Notes: generated by a model from the letters alone, not told the origin. Numbered from the stretch's first letter, positions 33,323-44,963 are shown. The stretch: DNA of 64,000 nt from Dactylonectria macrodidyma (GCA_020744425.1 JAGMUV010000036.1:62001-126000); one strand, 5' to 3'. A program made the numbers and translations.

Positions 33323-35159
33323 CTAGAAACTCTTTCCCAATATACCCTCTAGCGCAATCTTTAACTGTTCGGCATGACCATTATCGGACCTCCCGCCTCT
33401 CCAAGCAATGAAACCATCAGGCCGTACAAGCATTGCTTCACCGACTTTGAGACGACACTTCCTTTCAACAGCCCCCTCTGAATCTCTGTATGGACTAGAC
33501 ATCGCGTTCAGAGCATGTACATCCAGCTCGATAGGACTTTGACTAGCGGCTCGGATCCAGGGTGATTCCGGCTCGATAGTGATGAGCACGAAATTCTTCT
33601 TCACGAGATCAATCGTCGAGATGTGTTTATGGGGACTCGCAGTCTCTTCAAGAAAGACATGCGGAAACCTGGACCCTGGGACTGCTGTGGGCTGAGCCGG
33701 ATCGTCGTAAAGCTGCTTCGGAACTTTGTAATGTTCTTCTGGGAGAAAGGCGCCCTGAGGGTATCTGTATCCTAGTTCTATGGCGACATCAGGAGCTTCC
33801 GGGGAGGGTGGTTGCTGGACCACAACACGGTTTTGGAACCGACTGTGGGCTTGCAAGACCGTAAACTCGTCTATCGGCTTCCTCTCGCTGTTGTAAGTCT
33901 CCAGCAGGGAATGCGACGCCTTGCCGGACAAGACGTACGCTAGCTTCCATGCGATATTGTGAGCGTCCTATACACAACTATGTCAGTCTTAGTCCAGAGG
34001 CGTTTGGATATCAAGCGGGCGGCATACCGCAATTCCAGTGTTTCCTCCCAAGCCTCCAGTTGGTGGCATGATATGAGCAGCATCTCCAGCCAGGAAGACA
34101 CGGCCGCCTTTACTGGCAAACTTGCCAGCCGTATATGCCGCCATTGTCCAGTAGTTCATGGTCTGGATGTCAAGAGACAACTGGTCTGGGGTGAGGCCAG
34201 AACACGCATAGAAGTATTCCCTGGCCTCTTCCGATGTGACGGAACCAGGTGCAAAATCGGCCTTGGATCCTACGTTATTGACCATGAGGAGTCCCTCCTT
34301 TCCTTCGTTTTCAAGGCGAAAGCCGCCACCAATCTTTTCGTTTGCAACATAGATAACGCCATGAACCATTCTCTTGCCAATGAAAGGGCTCAGGTCAGAC
34401 TTGAAGCTGACGCTAACGCTGTTCCTGAGAATACCTGGTCCATCCCAAGAGATACCCTCTTTCTGGCGGGTTGGACTCCGGTTTCCATCGCAGGCGACCA
34501 CATAGCGCGCTTTGTGCTTTTTGATCTCTCCTGAACCGAGAGTCTTGACCACAACAATGACTCCGTCCTCCACTTCTTCGTAAAGGAGCACTTCGTGTCC
34601 GTGGAGCTGTACGCTGTCGTACTGGTCCGAGTGGGCACCCAGGATGGGTTCAAACATGCGTTGCGAGATCCATACCCAGCTAGAAGGGGTGATATCCTTG
34701 ATTTTCTCGGGGTCATGCTCTTGGAGATGCTTCAAGACTTTGCCGCCCACGAGTTTCTCGACCAGGAGCATGCCAGCGTTGAGATCGAACTCACTCGCAC
34801 TCTGCTCCAAAGTAAACTCCTCGAGTCCCAGTTGACGGAGGATTTCGCTCGTCCTGAAGTTCAAGCCAGCCGCTCGAGGATGGGTACCTGCAGCGGCATG
34901 GCGATCAAATGACATTGACTTGACACTAACAAATAGTTAATGGTGTTGTTGTCACATTGTTGAGTGGCTTAGGATTTTCATACCCATGATAACCAAGTAG
35001 CAGGCCCAGGGTTTTACCAACCATGCTCGAACCGATGATGATGACAGGCCATTCTTCCTTTTCGAGCGGAATGTTGGAATGATCTATCTCAGTGAACTTG
35101 TCCCTCTTCAAGTTGGAGGATGAAAAAGTTTCATCTACTTGACGTGTCGTGTCCGTCAT
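33323..35159 (-). CDS. FAD-dependent aromatic monooxygenase, phenol/pentachlorophenol hydroxylase-like
   Basis: Three exons (35159-34984, 34925-34028, 33967-33323) join to 572 residues. The FAD-binding first motif is VIIIGSSMVGKTLG at about residue 39, a GSSMVG variant of GxGxxG known in this family. Then come the ACDGNRSPTRQ motif (the DG fingerprint) and GGRVFLAGDAAHIMPPTGG, the second FAD contact. A thioredoxin-like C-terminal part follows. Such flavoproteins use NADPH and O2 to hydroxylate phenolic rings or do related oxygenations. ATG 35159 is chosen because upstream in-frame codons lack an ATG. A TATATAT stretch about 90 bp upstream may be its TATA box. In this set it is a candidate for the first ring hydroxylation. 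Confidence 0.93.
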
Positions 35160-36295
35160 CGTGACAGTTGGTGTCTTGATTGGGGTCTTGACTTTTGAAG
35201 TAGTGCACGATAGTGGTAGTCGCAAGAAAACTGTTATAGAAACTGAACCATATATAATTCGGACATTGGGGATGCCACTGACCGGCTCGCTACAGCCATG
35301 TTCGTAGCACGGTTCAGGCGCTCAGCTAAGCAAGCCGGTGGTCAAGATCTGGGACGACATCTCCACATGTCAGCACCAGCGCCATCTCCACAGGATCTCC
35401 TGACAATGGGAGAGATCCGGTGGGGTAATTACCGACACTCCGATGTGATGGCTCGATGACTTCGGCTTTGCTGGCGGCGCATTCCGAAGCAGCTAGCTTA
35501 ATGGGTACTAGTGGGTGGGCTTTGCACGTGTCAGAGCAGTCTGCCAGAGGGGCTTCGCTCGCGGAGGGAAGCGCTCGGAAGCCTCTCAGAATGTGTTTGC
35601 TATGGCATTCTCAATGGGGTCGTTGGGCCATTCCCTTGAGTCGCAGCTCAGCCAAGGGTTCACTCAAGGTTTGCAGACAAGGTATTTAATAAGTAATTCT
35701 ATGGTTATTACCAGAATAGTCAAGTAGCGCTTCCTTGTTTGTTTTAGAATCTCTCTGTGCGCTTTAGCATTGTTGACATTGGGGGTTCACTTTACTTCAA
35801 GCTGTCTCTGTTGAGATCCGTTGTTTGACGGATCAATGGCTATTCCGATCCATTGGTGGCTGGGATGTGGATGTCTTCTTGTCAATAGCTTCCGCTGGTT
35901 AGCGCTAGTTTTCTTCTTCATCAATCAATACAACCTGCACATTTCAACAGTCTCCGTATGACGATCAAGCTTATCCTTCTATCATTACTTTAATGCATCG
36001 ATAAGTCACAGAGACGACCTCGAGGCGCTTGCTTTCTCAGCTACGCCGTTGGTACTGAACTTCTCAACGGAAAGGTGATACGAAGTCCTACTGCTTCTGA
36101 ATTGCTGCCTTTCACGGTCTTCCATACATCGACTACCAAGTGTTGGGATGTTGCTTCAGGAAATAGAGCCTGGACATTTGGATATTGAGAACGGCAGTGA
36201 AAGCGCCTATGCTAGCTTCACAAAAAACTTGTTTGAATCCGATCATGCAACATAAAATCTGCCATTGCCCCCGTTTCCCTGTATGCTGCTCTGCT
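35160..36295. other. Upstream region of the phenol-hydroxylase-like gene, no other gene seen
   Basis: ATATATA at about 35250-35257 may be a TATA box for the gene starting at 35159. The rest holds no recognisable gene; the frames at 35,456-35,727 have no family motifs. Confidence 0.35.
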
Positions 36296-37861
36296 TCAAG
36301 CTTTGGTCTCATTGGCCAGGAGCTGCTGCGCATCACGAACAACGTATGAGTCCCAAGCGTATTCAAACATGCTCTTCGGAAGCTGCGCGTCAGGAACAAA
36401 CTTTCGGAGGTCATCCATCATCTCTCCTCGCCTCTCATCATTGATCTTTGACATGAACATAACGGTTACTGCTCGGCCATAACGGAGCTTGTTAAAGAGC
36501 GCGAGTCTCCTCGGTATTTGATCTACAGTTGTATCGGCAGGGAACAGAGCTCCAAGAGCTGCGCCGTCCTCCAGAGACTGTGCACCACCTTGACCTTGGT
36601 CTATTGCTATTAGAGCACATTACACTATTGGTAAACGAGGACTTACGAGGAAGCATGGGATGAGCTGCATCACCTACTAAGACAGTCCTGCTCCTATAGA
36701 ACTTCTCGGGAGGATCTCTTGTAGCTAAGCTCCAGAGCTTCAAGTCTTCGGCAAGACTGCACATTTCGATGATGTCGGGGGAAAACTCGCTGTAAATGTT
36801 GAGCAGGTCTTCTATCTTGCCTCCAGCAAGCCATGAGGATTCGGATTCAAAGCTGGAATCCTCAGCTGGATGCATGGCGACGATGTTGAGCAGTTTGCCG
36901 CGCCGACAAGGATAAATAACGAGACGACGGTCATATGTAACAAAAACGTGCTGGCAGTCGATACCAAGGTTCGCAAATAAGTGTCTCGTGAGCGGATTGG
37001 CCTGAATCTTGTCCATAGGGACCAAGAATCGGAATGTGTTTTGCCCTGTGCTCTTGCGTTCAGGCGTCTTTTGGGTCACCGCGGCGACGACCTTTGACTG
37101 CAACCTGGTTTAGCATGCATGTTACGTAGCTGTAACAGTCTTACTACTTACATGCACACCGTCTGCTCCGATGAGTAGATCAGCTCGGTGTTTGGTCCCG
37201 TCCTCAAGAACAATCTCTGCGGCTTCCGCATCCTTCAACAAAGTCGGACCGTTAGCCACATGATACGCACAAAGTGGCGATGACGATGAGAACAGGACTG
37301 GAAAGGAGAATAGAGGGGTGCAAACAGTGACTAACCGCGGACATGACACGGCTGGAAAGATGGATCTTCAGATCGTCTCCATACGTCTCGTCAGTGGCTA
37401 GCTTCCTCAGAGTGTTGTGTAAATCGACGCGATGCGAGAGAAGCCATTCATCTCGAGTATTGAGCTTCTCATGGAGTTCTTTAGTGCTCTGAGGAGAACA
37501 ACAAAATTCAGTAGATGATTCATGCAGCTTCAGACTTGATGGGTGCTTACCGCAGGGATAAACATGAGCTTTCCTGTCTTGTCGTAGACCTTGATTGCAT
37601 TGCAAAAGGTAGCTTGTAGATCCTCAAATTCGCAATCCCAGTGCTTGAGGACTCTGGTGGCATTGGGAGGGATATGGATTGCAGCGCCAACCTCGTTGAG
37701 GAACGAGGATTGTTCAAATATCTTGATGGGTTGGCTTTGTCACCCTCTCCATCAAGAAATAATGGTCTACATACCTCAACCTTGTGGCCAGCACGAGTCA
37801 AAGCAATGGCACAGCCAAGACCGCCGAGACCAGCACCAACGACAATGATTTTCAGAGGCAT
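36296..37861 (-). CDS. FAD-dependent monooxygenase, salicylate 1-hydroxylase-like
   Basis: Six exons (37861-37775, 37721-37551, 37488-37336, 37232-37152, 37097-36647, 36600-36296) join to 415 residues. The N terminus IIVVGAGLGGLGCAIAL carries GxGxxG at residues 9-14. Then follow IFEQSSFLNEVGAAIHIPPN, the DG motif LLIGADGVHSKV, and VLVGDAAHPMLPHQGQGGAQ, where two exons meet, with SLEDGAALG after it. This motif set is that of salicylate and 3-hydroxybenzoate hydroxylases. They decarboxylate and hydroxylate salicylate to catechol, or hydroxylate relatives, using NAD(P)H. Length matches the family (about 400-450). The gene is divergent from the SnoaL-like gene; before the 893-bp insertion the two starts were about 590 bp apart, suggesting shared control. 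Confidence 0.93.
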
Positions 37862-38434
37862 CTTGAGCACTAGCTTGGTGGGTGTTGGGCGGAATAGATA
37901 TCCTTGGCACCTCTGTAGGATCCGTGGCGAAAGTGAGAATGACTTCAGTTTTGAGTAGCGTCGAACAAGCAGGGGAGAGGCACACGATATAAGTTGGTAT
38001 CAGGCGTCGAATGTGTACCATACAACCATATACCGTGCACGTCATTGTGAGCCATTCCCGCAAGAAACCCAAGCGTAGCACCTTAGTGTCTCGACCACTT
38101 GGCGTCACTAGCATTCAGCCACATGACCCTAACCTCAAAGCCGACCGACAGAGCGCAAATATTGGTTCAGCCCCACCGGCTAACTATCCACGCCAATCCA
38201 TCTCGGGCTTCTCCACACAGTCAAGATCTCTCCGCCCCCGCGAGCCGGCCGCGTGCCGCATGACCACTACAACAAACAGTGGATCACAGTAATATGGGGC
38301 TTTCCGGGGCCGTCTCTATTGCGTGTATTTCCTTGGTTATTTGACGCCATCACCCGTGTCTTCTGGCAATGTTCCAGAGCATATTACTTCTCATCTACTC
38401 TTGTTGACTACCTAGCTCACACCTTCGCCCCAAT
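37862..38434. promoter_or_regulatory. Former shared promoter region of the salicylate-hydroxylase-like and SnoaL-like genes
   Basis: Non-coding DNA between divergent genes. The right side ends at the 8-bp target duplication of the 893-bp element, which now separates this region from the SnoaL-like start codon. No individual operator could be assigned. Confidence 0.4.
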
Positions 38435-38442
38435 AACTCAAA

Positions 38443-39335
38443 GGGAATTGATAGGGGGGCGTGACGTTTTTGATACGGGGGCGTCATCCTTACGGGGGCG
38501 TCACTTTTGTTGCCTCCAATTGGCTGAGACCCTCTTTTGTTAGTACATCTTAGATCTCCTCCCAGCCCCTTTTGTACTGAGGACTCAGCTGTCTTAAAAT
38601 GTCAAGATCCGGGTCGCTCATTTCCTCGCAATTCAAGCCAAAGGATGATGATCATCGTGAACAACTTCACGATCAGCGTGAACGCCACAATACAACCGGC
38701 TCCAGGCAGCATAGCTATCACACGACGATATGAGTCAATCGTAGCACTGCTGCCTAGGATTGAACACAAGAAAAAGAGACTGACCTTCGTCGCACTCGAA
38801 GCCCTAGCCCAAGCGATCAATTGCGTCCTACGAAGCGGCCGCGACCGAGCCGACTGCCTAGATTCAGCCCACCGCCACTTGCGAATCGGCCACCTTCAGC
38901 GAGTAGTATCGCGACAAGTATAGAGCAACACTACGGGATTGGAGATCAAGATGCACTAGGGAACCTTTTTGCATCCTATCCACAGACCTTCTCATCCTTC
39001 CCGCGACCCCATGGCTCACAGGGACTCCATGAACCGTCATAGGACTAATTGGGAGCGATGAAGATGCAATCCGTGTTATAGTTGATTAGATATAATAAGA
39101 GCAGCGTGCAACTTACAGCCCTGTGATAATGCATCCGCCTGCATATATAAGTAGAGACATGTTATTGCCAATAATAGTGGGGCTGGATCTCTTGTTACTG
39201 AGATAAGTCCTCCTGCTGAGGTGATATTGTACTAGTGGGTCAACCTTTTTTTGACCAATTGGAGGCAATAAAAGTGACGCCCCCGTAAGGATGACGCCCC
39301 CGTATCAAAAACGTCACGCCCCCCTATCAATTCCC
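38443..39335. mobile_element. 893-bp TIR element with 81-bp inverted repeats and perfect 8-bp target duplication
   Basis: The ends 38443-38523 and 39255-39335 are inverted copies over 81 bp with one mismatch, starting GGGAATTGATAGGGGGGCG. Each arm carries three spaced GGGGGCGT(G/C)A units. AACTCAAA stands directly outside both ends (38435-38442 and 39336-39343). An 8-bp duplication fits hAT-like or P-like transposition, but the GGGAATT end is atypical of hAT. The internal 730 bp has no recognisable transposase, so it is probably non-autonomous. The near-perfect arms and the intact duplication suggest recent insertion. Confidence 0.92.
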
Positions 39336-39343
39336 AACTCAAA

Positions 39344-39869
39344 ATGGTTACCCATGAACATGTTCGCACTATCTTTGACTCTGTCGCCCGAGGCGACATG
39401 GTATCCTTCTGGCCCCACGTGGATCCCAACGTGGACTGGACGGTGAAGGGTAAGGGCGGATATCGACAGGCGAGGGGCATGGCATCAAGACCAATCAGAT
39501 GACATGAGCGCTCACAGGCACGTTCTGTAAGATCTCCGGTCGTTACAAGTCTGCCGCTGCGTTTCAGGAGGGGACAAAACCGCTGTCTTCAACTTGGGCT
39601 GGGCCTTTGCATCTGGTTGTGCAGAACATCATTGTCGATGGCAACCAAGCCGCTGTAGAGCTGAAGGCGGTCAACACCAAAACGAAGGACGGAGAGCCAT
39701 TCCCCAACGAATACTCTTGGATTCTCGGCTTCAACGATGAGGGCAAGATCATTACAGTCCGAGCGTACATGGACACGTAAGGCATCAATGTCTCTGTAAG
39801 CTATACTATGTTTTACTGACCAAATTCTACAGGGACCTTGTTACCCGCGTCATTGAGAGAAACTCGTAG
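39344..39869 (+). CDS. SnoaL-like / NTF2-fold protein
   Basis: Three exons (39344-39449, 39518-39776, 39833-39869) join to 133 residues. The sequence runs VRTIFDSVARGDMVSFWPHV, DPNVDWTVKGTF, KISGRYKS, LHLVVQNIIVDGNQAAVELK, YSWILGFNDEGKI, VRAYMDTDLVTRVI. This is the order of a SnoaL-type alpha-beta cone: helices, a W-T-v-G strand, then the E/D-rich sheet and the Y-D-x-x end motif. Members act as small cyclases, isomerases or hydrolases of polyketide and aromatic intermediates. The start codon directly follows the target duplication of the 893-bp element, so almost the whole native leader is displaced. Expression may be lost or altered. The coding part itself looks intact. Confidence 0.85.
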
Positions 39870-39987
39870 TAGAGAACGCCTGATCGGTTAGAATGATGGG
39901 TTAGGTCACATATAAAGTTCCCGCCTCGCAGTGGTTGGCATACAAAACTATAGACAGTGAATGAAGGCGTGGGTGCCAATATACATC

Positions 39988-41445
39988 ATTCAGCCGAAGG
40001 CTGACTCTACATCAGTTCTTAAGTTTCCAGAATAATGAGGGTTTGGTGCAGACAAGGGTAATAAGTTTCTCGAGCTCTGATTGGTCCAAGTTTTGTATTG
40101 CCAGCCGCAAATCGTTCGGCAACTGGCTGACGGCTCCAGATAAGTGGGTCCAGGCCACTCTGCACATGTCGCCGTTTGTTTACTCAGAAGATGATTTGTT
40201 TACGTTACACTTGGCTGAAGATAGCCATTTCGTCCGCTTCAACGCTTCTGCATGTCTTCTTTTCGTTAGGCAATGGGTCCTAAATCTACTTCCCGGGAGC
40301 TCTATAATGGACATAATTTCCGTTGTCTGTGCCCGCTGTCGCGAGGAGAGACCGGCGGGTGACTTCGTCAGCAAAAGGAAGTCTGCTGGGAATACGAAGA
40401 ACCGCCTTGATTGTCGTAATAAGAACGATTCTTATGTTAGCTCTGTCTCCCCACTCTGTAAGATCAATACTAACTAAATGAAGTATTCTAGATCTAGAGA
40501 CGCGACCTTAATGCTAAGGAACCTAGCCTCAGCTAAGAGACGTGCTCCGAAGAGAACCGCCGGAGATGCTGGCTTATTGCCTCCTAATGAGAGATTCGGA
40601 ATTCAGCTTATGTCGCTAGAGAAACTACAGCAAATTTATACAGCTAGGAGGCTATTCCGAGAGTCACTTAGCTAGCTATACGTTATGCTAGAGATGCCAT
40701 TTCTACTAACTTAATAAAGTATGCAGCATTTCCGTGCTCTAGCTTCCTTACCTCTCATGTAGCTAACGACCCATTCAATCGCCTCACATTCTGATCCATT
40801 TACTTCCTGAAGTAGCATAACTGGTTTGGATTACTCTTACTTGGCTGCTAGGTTCCACAGGGCCAGGAAGCATCCGAGACCCTCATATTATTATAATAGA
40901 GTTTAACAAGTACATTAGACCGGTGTTCCTAACCACCTCTGGTGGCAGGAAGATTGTCCCGATTCTCCTCGTAGAGAGGGCTTCCTCATCGGAGCCACTC
41001 TCTGCACTCGCACCCAGTTCCCCCTGATCATAGCCTACGCTATTACCGTTTATAAGCCACAAAGCATCACAGAAGATATGATCGTTTCCGATCTCTCCTG
41101 CTGGGATTTCCAGACTGGGTTAAGCTATGTGGCTATCTCTCGTGTGAAGACGCTCGAGGGCTTGATGTTAGATGCCCCATTTGATCGTAATCACCTGATC
41201 TACGGGTCTCCCTCGGATGGCATGAAGATGAAGATGAGGGATCAGGAGCTTAGGAAACGACAGGTGCTCACACGGAATCCGTATATGTCACATAATACTA
41301 AGAATGGCCATGGCAATGGATCAGTACGTAGAGAATGCAGTAGTAGTAATAGCTTCCCGGCCCGCGGACACACAGCCTTCGGCTGAGGCTACCCCATGCA
41401 CCCATCGCCGCTCCAATGTGCATGGGGTGACGTAGTATTTTATCT
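39988..41445 (+). mobile_element. Degraded Helitron remnant with terminal inverted repeats
   Basis: The left end 39988-40012 is the exact inverse of the Helitron terminus at 11352-11376. The right side shows ACACAGCCTTCGGCTGAGG at about 41,381-41,399, followed by an inverted repeat ACCCCATGCAC/GTGCATGGGGT. Inside, a Cys motif CARCREERPAGDF near 40,330 and a Pif1 helicase C terminus at 40,850-41,386 remain; the middle is lost. The element is about 1.4 kb, with the left end 118 bp from the SnoaL-like stop. Confidence 0.6.
40850..41386 (+). pseudogene. Pif1/Helitron helicase, C-terminal fragment
   Basis: One frame gives LTTSGGRKIVPILLVERA; after a frame change near 40,990 another gives TRTQFPLIIAYAITVYKPQS, then DMIVSDLSCWDFQTGLSYVA and ISRVKTLEGLML. 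Functional helicases have the motif HKSQG where YKPQS stands here, so motif V is mutated as well. The strongly conserved SYVAISRVK motif identifies the family. Confidence 0.7.
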
Positions 41446-42083
41446 ACATATCGCACTTTGAGCTGCCGCCACACTAGTGATTAAGAGCACGAACTGCAAG
41501 TCCTGATCAAGAGAATATGTCACGGGCCAGATGAGATCAACTCAAGAGGTAATGCCACTGTATTGCGAGAATACTACGATGAAGAGGAAAGAGAAAGCGG
41601 GCAGGCGCGTAGACGCGTAGACGCGTTGATAGTCCCTGTGGCCTGCCCCGTGCGTCCTAGTTACGTATCGACCCCACCCTGGGTCCAGCACTCCAGACGC
41701 TCCCGTCACAGAATCTGCCTCACATGGCGGCTTCAAAGCCAGACAGTGTGTGTTCGAAGCAGAACAAGATCATGAACCGCACATACGGGCTAGCTGTTGA
41801 AAGCTTTCGTTCACTTTTGTCCGTGTATGGTACATATGGCTTAGTGAGGCTAGTTCCAGGGTTCAAGTAATCTTTTGTCTTCTTCGTCAGAATGACCTTT
41901 GAACTGCGTGCCTCAAATGTGTATAGGGGATCAATATGCTCCATGTCTTTTCCCCAGCTTCCTGTGAGCCAAGATGTCTAACCTAGGGCATACTTCACAC
42001 AACGCAATCGTTTAAAACTCGGTAAACACTCAAAATTGCTTCGAAGGTCTGTACAACTCAATCAATACTATCAAACCTCTTCA
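41446..42083. other. Intergenic stretch, nothing recognised
   Basis: There is a short GCGTAGAC tandem at about 41,608-41,630. No gene-like frame was seen. Confidence 0.35.
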
Positions 42084-42652
42084 TCAATCACGAGGAAGAT
42101 ATTTCTCTGGCACACCCTCTTCGCTCACATCGACGCCGTCCACAGTCTTTTTCTGAGACGGCAAAAGGACGAAAAGCACACGTACGTGTTTATCGGTCAG
42201 ATTATTCCACTGATGGATAGTCTAATACGGTTGGTTTCGTCAGCATATCGGCATTGGAGAAGGGCGCTTCTCTATGTAGCGCTTACACCTTGTTGAACGA
42301 CGACGTCGCCTGCACGAACAATTGTTCGTGAGCCGTCCTGAAGAACCAACTCCAGCTCGCCATCAAACATGATGCCGTAGTCGAGTGATGCAGTTCCGTG
42401 GTTGTGCCCCTGCGAGTTTGGAGGGAAATCCACAGCCCGAATCAGCGAGCCACGGGTGTAAATGACGGTGTCAGATCCCGTCGGATCTTGGTTGACGAGC
42501 TCAGCCGGATGTTGGTTATTCTGCCAGACGGTAACGGCATCGCTAGCGAAGGCAGGAAAGGGCTGGAGCTCATCATCGATGAGGACCGCGGAGTTGGTGC
42601 CTTTGTGGTGAGTAACCACCCGGCGCAGAGGAGATTGAGAAGTGAGGCCCAT
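42084..42652 (-). CDS. Small cupin-domain protein
   Basis: Two exons (42652-42287 and 42221-42084) with a 65-bp intron after VVQQG join to 167 residues. Cupin motif 1 is PNSQGHNHGTASLDYGIMFD with G-E-LEL (two His, then Tyr/Asp instead of the usual Glu). Motif 2 is GDVVVQQGTIHQWNNLTDKH with its His. The fold is a small beta barrel that often binds Fe, Mn or Zn. Such single-domain cupins occur in fungal aromatic degradation and polyketide clusters as dioxygenases or isomerases of unknown substrate. The N terminus VTHHKGTNSAVLIDD is typical of this fungal group. It should be cytosolic, since no signal peptide is visible. Confidence 0.88.
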
Positions 42653-43225
42653 TACTGTCGATTTATCTTGGAATTTAGGTATTCACTTGCTTGTCTATGA
42701 GTCAATAAGGGCCTTTACTTAAGTATTGATCCTGATTAGAGGCGTCCATCCGAGAGACCACGATGACGGTGAGCTGTGATGAGTGGGAGACAAACTAAGA
42801 CTAGCTCCTTGGCTGTTCGGCTTGTCCACACGGCTCCACAGACATGAACGCATTGTGTCACTGACGGTAGCTACCTGGAGCCTTTACTCGTGTAAAAGCA
42901 TGTCAAGAAACTTCTAGACCGTACAATCGGCGGGATTGGTAACACAATGCGGAGTCCCGTACATGGAGTTCGCTTAGTTCGTTCCCTCTCCGAGACCTCC
43001 GGCTAGACGCCAGCTAACATCAAGAATCTATCAACCAGCCTAGGCAATTGTTCTTCCCTGGGCCGTGTTTAATCTGGGCACTTCATTCTACTGTTCAAGT
43101 TCTCATTAATTATGGGCCAAACACGCGACATGCCTGTTCGCCTACCTTGTAACATCAGAAGCGCAAATCCTGATCTGCCAAGCAACCTTATGTTGGATTG
43201 CACGGTGATGCTGAGACCATCAAAG

Positions 43226-43278
43226 GATTTCACTCTTGTATTGAGACGGCCGTTACTGCGACTTCTACCGGGATGAGT
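43226..43278 (+). repeat. 53-bp direct repeat, unit 1
   Basis: Identical to 43303-43355, starting GATTTCACTCTTGTATTGAG, at 77-bp spacing. The 24 bp between the units are unique, so it is not a simple tandem array. Confidence 0.95.
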
Positions 43279-43302
43279 TTGATAGATTACATTGTAGCTG
43301 GT

Positions 43303-43355
43303 GATTTCACTCTTGTATTGAGACGGCCGTTACTGCGACTTCTACCGGGATGAGT
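43303..43355 (+). repeat. 53-bp direct repeat, unit 2
   Basis: Exact copy of 43226-43278, ending 111 bp before the left end of the Tc1-like element. Confidence 0.95.
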
Positions 43356-43466
43356 CCCATTTGGACCTAGGGAATAACAACTTTCGTCGCTTGCAACTAT
43401 CGTATTCCCACTTGCCAAATACCCGGAGAAATACGCATTTTCCTAATGTATCTCGCGAAAGTACTA

Positions 43467-44855
43467 CAGTGGGGTGTGCAAAAGTTCCGACAACTTGCGG
43501 ATCCACCCATCTTGGCCGGATGACCACGTAACCTTTGACCAAACATTATGCACTCAAATAATATTATGATAAATTAAAAGCTAGATGAATTTGAAGCCCA
43601 GAAGATAGAGTTTATGATGATATGTTTCAATATTTAGTATACCACCCATCTGCATCATAACACGCCTTCATTCGCCTTGGCATCGAATCCAATAAGTTCT
43701 CGAACACCTCATCTTCAAGCTCGTGCCAAAGCTCCTTTGCACACTCAATAAGGCGTTCTTTTGCGGCTCGAGTCTTCGGAAGGGCTGATAGCTCCGGGTA
43801 TCTTTTACAGATCCGTTCCTTTAGTATTGCCCATAGATTCTCGATCGGATTGAGATCTGGTGAGTGCGGGGGCCATTCTATGAGAACGAGGCCCTCGCGA
43901 GTTGCGTATTTACGCAGCCAGTCTTGGACCAAATGACTCTTAAATGTAGGTCCGTTATCATGTTGAAATACGCTTCCTTCTGATATAATTTCTGGGAGGT
44001 GTTCTTGAAGGCATCCTAAGATAATGCGGCTCGTAACGCCGCTACGGTCAGAGTCTGGGTCTCCTTCTAAGCAGACCAAATCTGTAGCTCTGTCGATAGT
44101 GAATGCACTGAAAAACATCTGCGAATGCCTCGATGGCTTCCTCTGAGGCTGTACGTGTTTTTCTTTTAAGTCTCTCGCCCTAGATGCGGTCAGAATAGTG
44201 TTTCAAAGTTGAGGCGCCGCGACTTACATATCTCGTAAACGCCCACTTCCATTTCTCGCCGTCACCACGAGCGATTGAACACTCGTCTGAGAAAATCCAA
44301 TTATGCCAAAATGAAGCATCTTCATCCTTATATCGTGCTGCAAAATCTTTTCGCTTCCGAGCCGCAGAATCGCTGAGAAATGGGCGCCGGCTCGCGAGGT
44401 GGTGTTGGATGCCGTTCTTCTTCAAGTACCGCGATAAAGTGCTCCTGTGGCAGCGCAGACCGGCTTCATCGCATAATTCTTGGACTGTGATGAAAGGGTC
44501 TCTTTCGATGATTCGAAAGATATGATTTTTATCCCTCTGACTGATGGTTGCTGGACGCCCAGAGCGCGAATTACTTTTTGCACTCTTTTGCTGGTCGTAG
44601 CGGCGGACGAGGCCAAAGATCGCGTGTTTTGTTACGCCCTCTTTCGCCACGATGTCATCAAGGGAAACGCCAGATCTGTACATGGTTACAATCTTCGTCC
44701 TCTTGTGAGGACTATGATGCTTTTGCCTATACGCAGTCGGCATCGTATGGTAGAGTAATTGCGTGTTGAAGATGCTGTATTGTGGTGGCCGCGTCACAGC
44801 TTGAGATGCAAGAGCGGGGAAATCGGGAAATTGTCGGAACTTTTGCACACCACTG
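43467..44855 (-). mobile_element. Tc1-like transposon, apparently complete copy
   Basis: The left end reads CAGTGGGGTGTGCAAAAGTT; the inverted right end reads CAGTGGTGTGCAAAAGTTCC. They are the same except for a missing G. TA flanks both ends (43465-43466, 44856-44857). The 1389-bp element holds one transposase gene without a stop codon. The related copy at 61,675-63,498 is broken. The 5' end of the element is near the ALDH-like gene end (108 bp). Confidence 0.9.
43627..44743 (-). CDS. Tc1/mariner-family transposase
   Basis: Two exons (44743-44228 and 44148-43627) join to 345 residues. The ATG at 44743 (MPTAYRQKHHSPHKRTK) matches the start of the second copy. The acceptor at 44149 is chosen because it alone keeps the frame; a nearer CTAG does not. 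The N-terminal half holds two helix-turn-helix units (SGVSLDDIVAKEGVTKHAIF and the TVQELCDEAGLRCHRSTLSR segment with a GRPATIS hook between). The catalytic triad is D in FSDECSIARG, D in VFQHDNGPTF and E in SPDLNPIENLW. I count 38 residues between the last two, more than the 34 of classical Tc1. It cuts and pastes its element at TA sites. Confidence 0.9.
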
Positions 44856-44963
44856 TACATACATCTTTGACTTCTACCATTATGCTTTCAATATTGCAAC
44901 AACTGCGCTCGATCTTGGCCAATACAATACGATGCCGTCTCATCTTCAAGCTATGACAGTTCG

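Larger units (their letters stand above)
42653..43466. other. Intergenic region between the cupin gene and the Tc1 element
   Basis: It contains an exact 53-bp direct duplication (see the repeat entries). No gene was recognised. Confidence 0.4.

Noticed and set aside
38537..38923. 128-codon frame inside the 893-bp element as a transposase
   Set aside because: No DDE, zinc-finger or other transposase motif is visible.
43470..43490. Possible mimp-type end (CAGTGGG...GCAA)
   Set aside because: It resembles the mimp end, but it pairs with the far end of a full Tc1-like element and continues as AAAGTTCCGACAA, so it is the TIR of that element.
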